Source of the DNA: an uncultured Eubacteriales bacterium
GTDB taxonomy: Bacteria > Bacillota > Clostridia > Peptostreptococcales > Anaerovoracaceae
Assembly (NCBI GenBank): GCA_902765035.1
Contig: CACWYF010000116.1
Coordinates: 1 to 5,139 of the forward strand
Direction of reading: 5' to 3'
Length of the DNA: 5,139 bases
This document shows, piece by piece, positions 4,545 to 5,139 of this stretch. A program made the translations under genes and the position numbers. The notes under the pieces are model-generated. The model ran no database searches and was not told the origin of the DNA. It was given only the letters and a program-made list of their open reading frames with translations. Numbering within the stretch: the first letter of the stretch is position 1; each line of letters begins with the position of its first letter.

Positions 4545-5138
4545 TCAGGCCCGGTCGAGCATGACCGACGCCTTGAACATATCTCCGTCAATGCTGATCT
4601 CAAACACTCCGCCCATAAGTGTCGTAAGATCCTTTGCGATGGCAAGACCAAGGCCAGAGCCTTCGGTGTTGCGCGAGCTGTCGCCGCGGGTGAACCTCTC
4701 CATGAGCTCATCCGGTGATATGTTGAGCTCTGCCTTAGAGATGTTTTTCACCTCCACCAGGAGCTTGCCTGATGATGTCGATGGTTCGCTCACATCTATG
4801 TATACGCGGCTTCTATCGAGCGCATATTTGCTTATATTGCTCAGCAGATTCTCGAAGACGCGGTATAGGAGCTTTCCATCTGCGCGCACCAATGTATTGT
4901 CCGTCCTGATATTCTTTTTTATTTTCAGCTTCTTTTTTGCCAGACGGTCACCCATCTCCGCAAGAGACTGGTCTATCAGCGCCGAAACATCTATATCCTC
5001 TATCTCGCAAGGTATGTTGCCACTCGATGCCTTGGCTGCCTCGAAGAGTTCTTCCGTCAGTGTCTTAAGTCGTTCAGTCTTTTCCTTTACGATCGCGAGG
5101 TGAGCAGGAGCATCCGGACTGTCAAGGCCCTCCTTCTC
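4545..5138 (-). CDS. Sensor histidine kinase, C-terminal part (5' end outside the window)
   Basis: The reading frame is open from the right edge to TGA at 4545-4547, giving 197 visible residues; the ATG at 4955 is internal, not the start. Residues 18-61 form the end of the dimerisation helices (KTERLKTLTEELFEAAKASSG is typical of Firmicutes membrane kinases, and the phospho-His would lie just beyond the edge). Then comes the HATPase domain: N-box FENLLSN at 95-101, a KNIS segment at 131-134 where a G1 box would be, ERFTRGDSS at 147-155, the TEGSGLGL G2 box at 158-165, and a final GDMFKA strand. The G1 box lacks the classical DxGxG, which I recall as normal for this kinase subgroup. The protein autophosphorylates and passes phosphate to a response regulator that should lie to the right. 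It is convergent with the Rrf2 gene, with 48 bp between them and no clear terminator. Confidence 0.9.
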   Translation of the reverse strand, partial: EKEGLDSPDAPAHLAIVKEKTERLKTLTEELFEAAKASSGNIPCEIEDIDVSALIDQSLAEMGDRLAKKKLKIKKNIRTDNTLVRADGKLLYRVFENLLSNISKYALDRSRVYIDVSEPSTSSGKLLVEVKNISKAELNISPDELMERFTRGDSSRNTEGSGLGLAIAKDLTTLMGGVFEISIDGDMFKASVMLDRA

Positions 5139-5139
5139 A

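Noticed and set aside
4333..5103. 256-codon open frame on the plus strand overlapping the end of the Rrf2 gene and antisense to the kinase
   Set aside because: It is a low-complexity, Ser-rich shadow of the kinase; it starts inside the Rrf2 gene in another frame and has no suitable ribosome-binding site.

Overview
The window is about 5.1 kb of mid-GC bacterial DNA. Strong Shine-Dalgarno sites, intrinsic terminators with U-tracts, an Rrf2/IscR-type regulator, and kinase and ABC proteins of a style common in anaerobic Firmicutes suggest a member of the Bacillota, probably class Clostridia. That placement is an inference from protein style, not from a marker gene.

Layout, left to right. (1) 12-347, minus: a 111-residue remnant of an SLC13/DASS-type membrane permease. 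It keeps the family's N-terminal start and C-terminal end but lacks the roughly 300 residues between. It has its own good sigma-70 promoter and a strong hairpin at the predicted 5' end of its mRNA. (2) 453-3157, minus: a complete ECF-type (energy-coupling factor) cobalt or nickel importer in the order cbiM-cbiQ-cbiO. The M gene encodes an M protein fused to a PDGLE-type 'N' domain. An intrinsic terminator lies between cbiM and cbiQ. Upstream of cbiM, a perfect 10-bp inverted repeat is centred on the predicted transcription start, which looks like a repressor operator. (3) 3278-4084, minus: an N-terminally truncated amino-acid-type ABC ATPase that lacks Walker A and the Q-loop but keeps the LSGGQ, Walker B and His switch. 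It carries a C-terminal domain resembling a degenerate GHKL/HATPase fold, and its stop codon sits in the loop of its terminator. (4) 4098-4496, plus: a complete Rrf2-family regulator with three cysteines. Its start lies only 13 bp from the truncated ABC ORF, head to head. (5) 4545-5138, minus: the C-terminal part of a sensor histidine kinase that runs off the right edge.

How they work together: CbiM(N) binds the divalent metal at its N-terminal Met-His, CbiQ is the transmembrane coupling protein, and CbiO dimers supply ATP hydrolysis. The gap before cbiM is too short for a full cobalamin riboswitch. Together with the AT-rich dyad and the PDGLE domain, this makes nickel with NikR-like control at least as likely as cobalt. 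The Rrf2 regulator and the kinase show no clear functional link to the importer.

The notable theme is rearrangement: two transporter genes within 4 kb are damaged by deletion-like events, one with an internal in-frame deletion and one cut at its 5' end where the Rrf2 gene begins. No RNA gene, CRISPR array, insertion sequence or gene-free stretch over 300 bases was seen.
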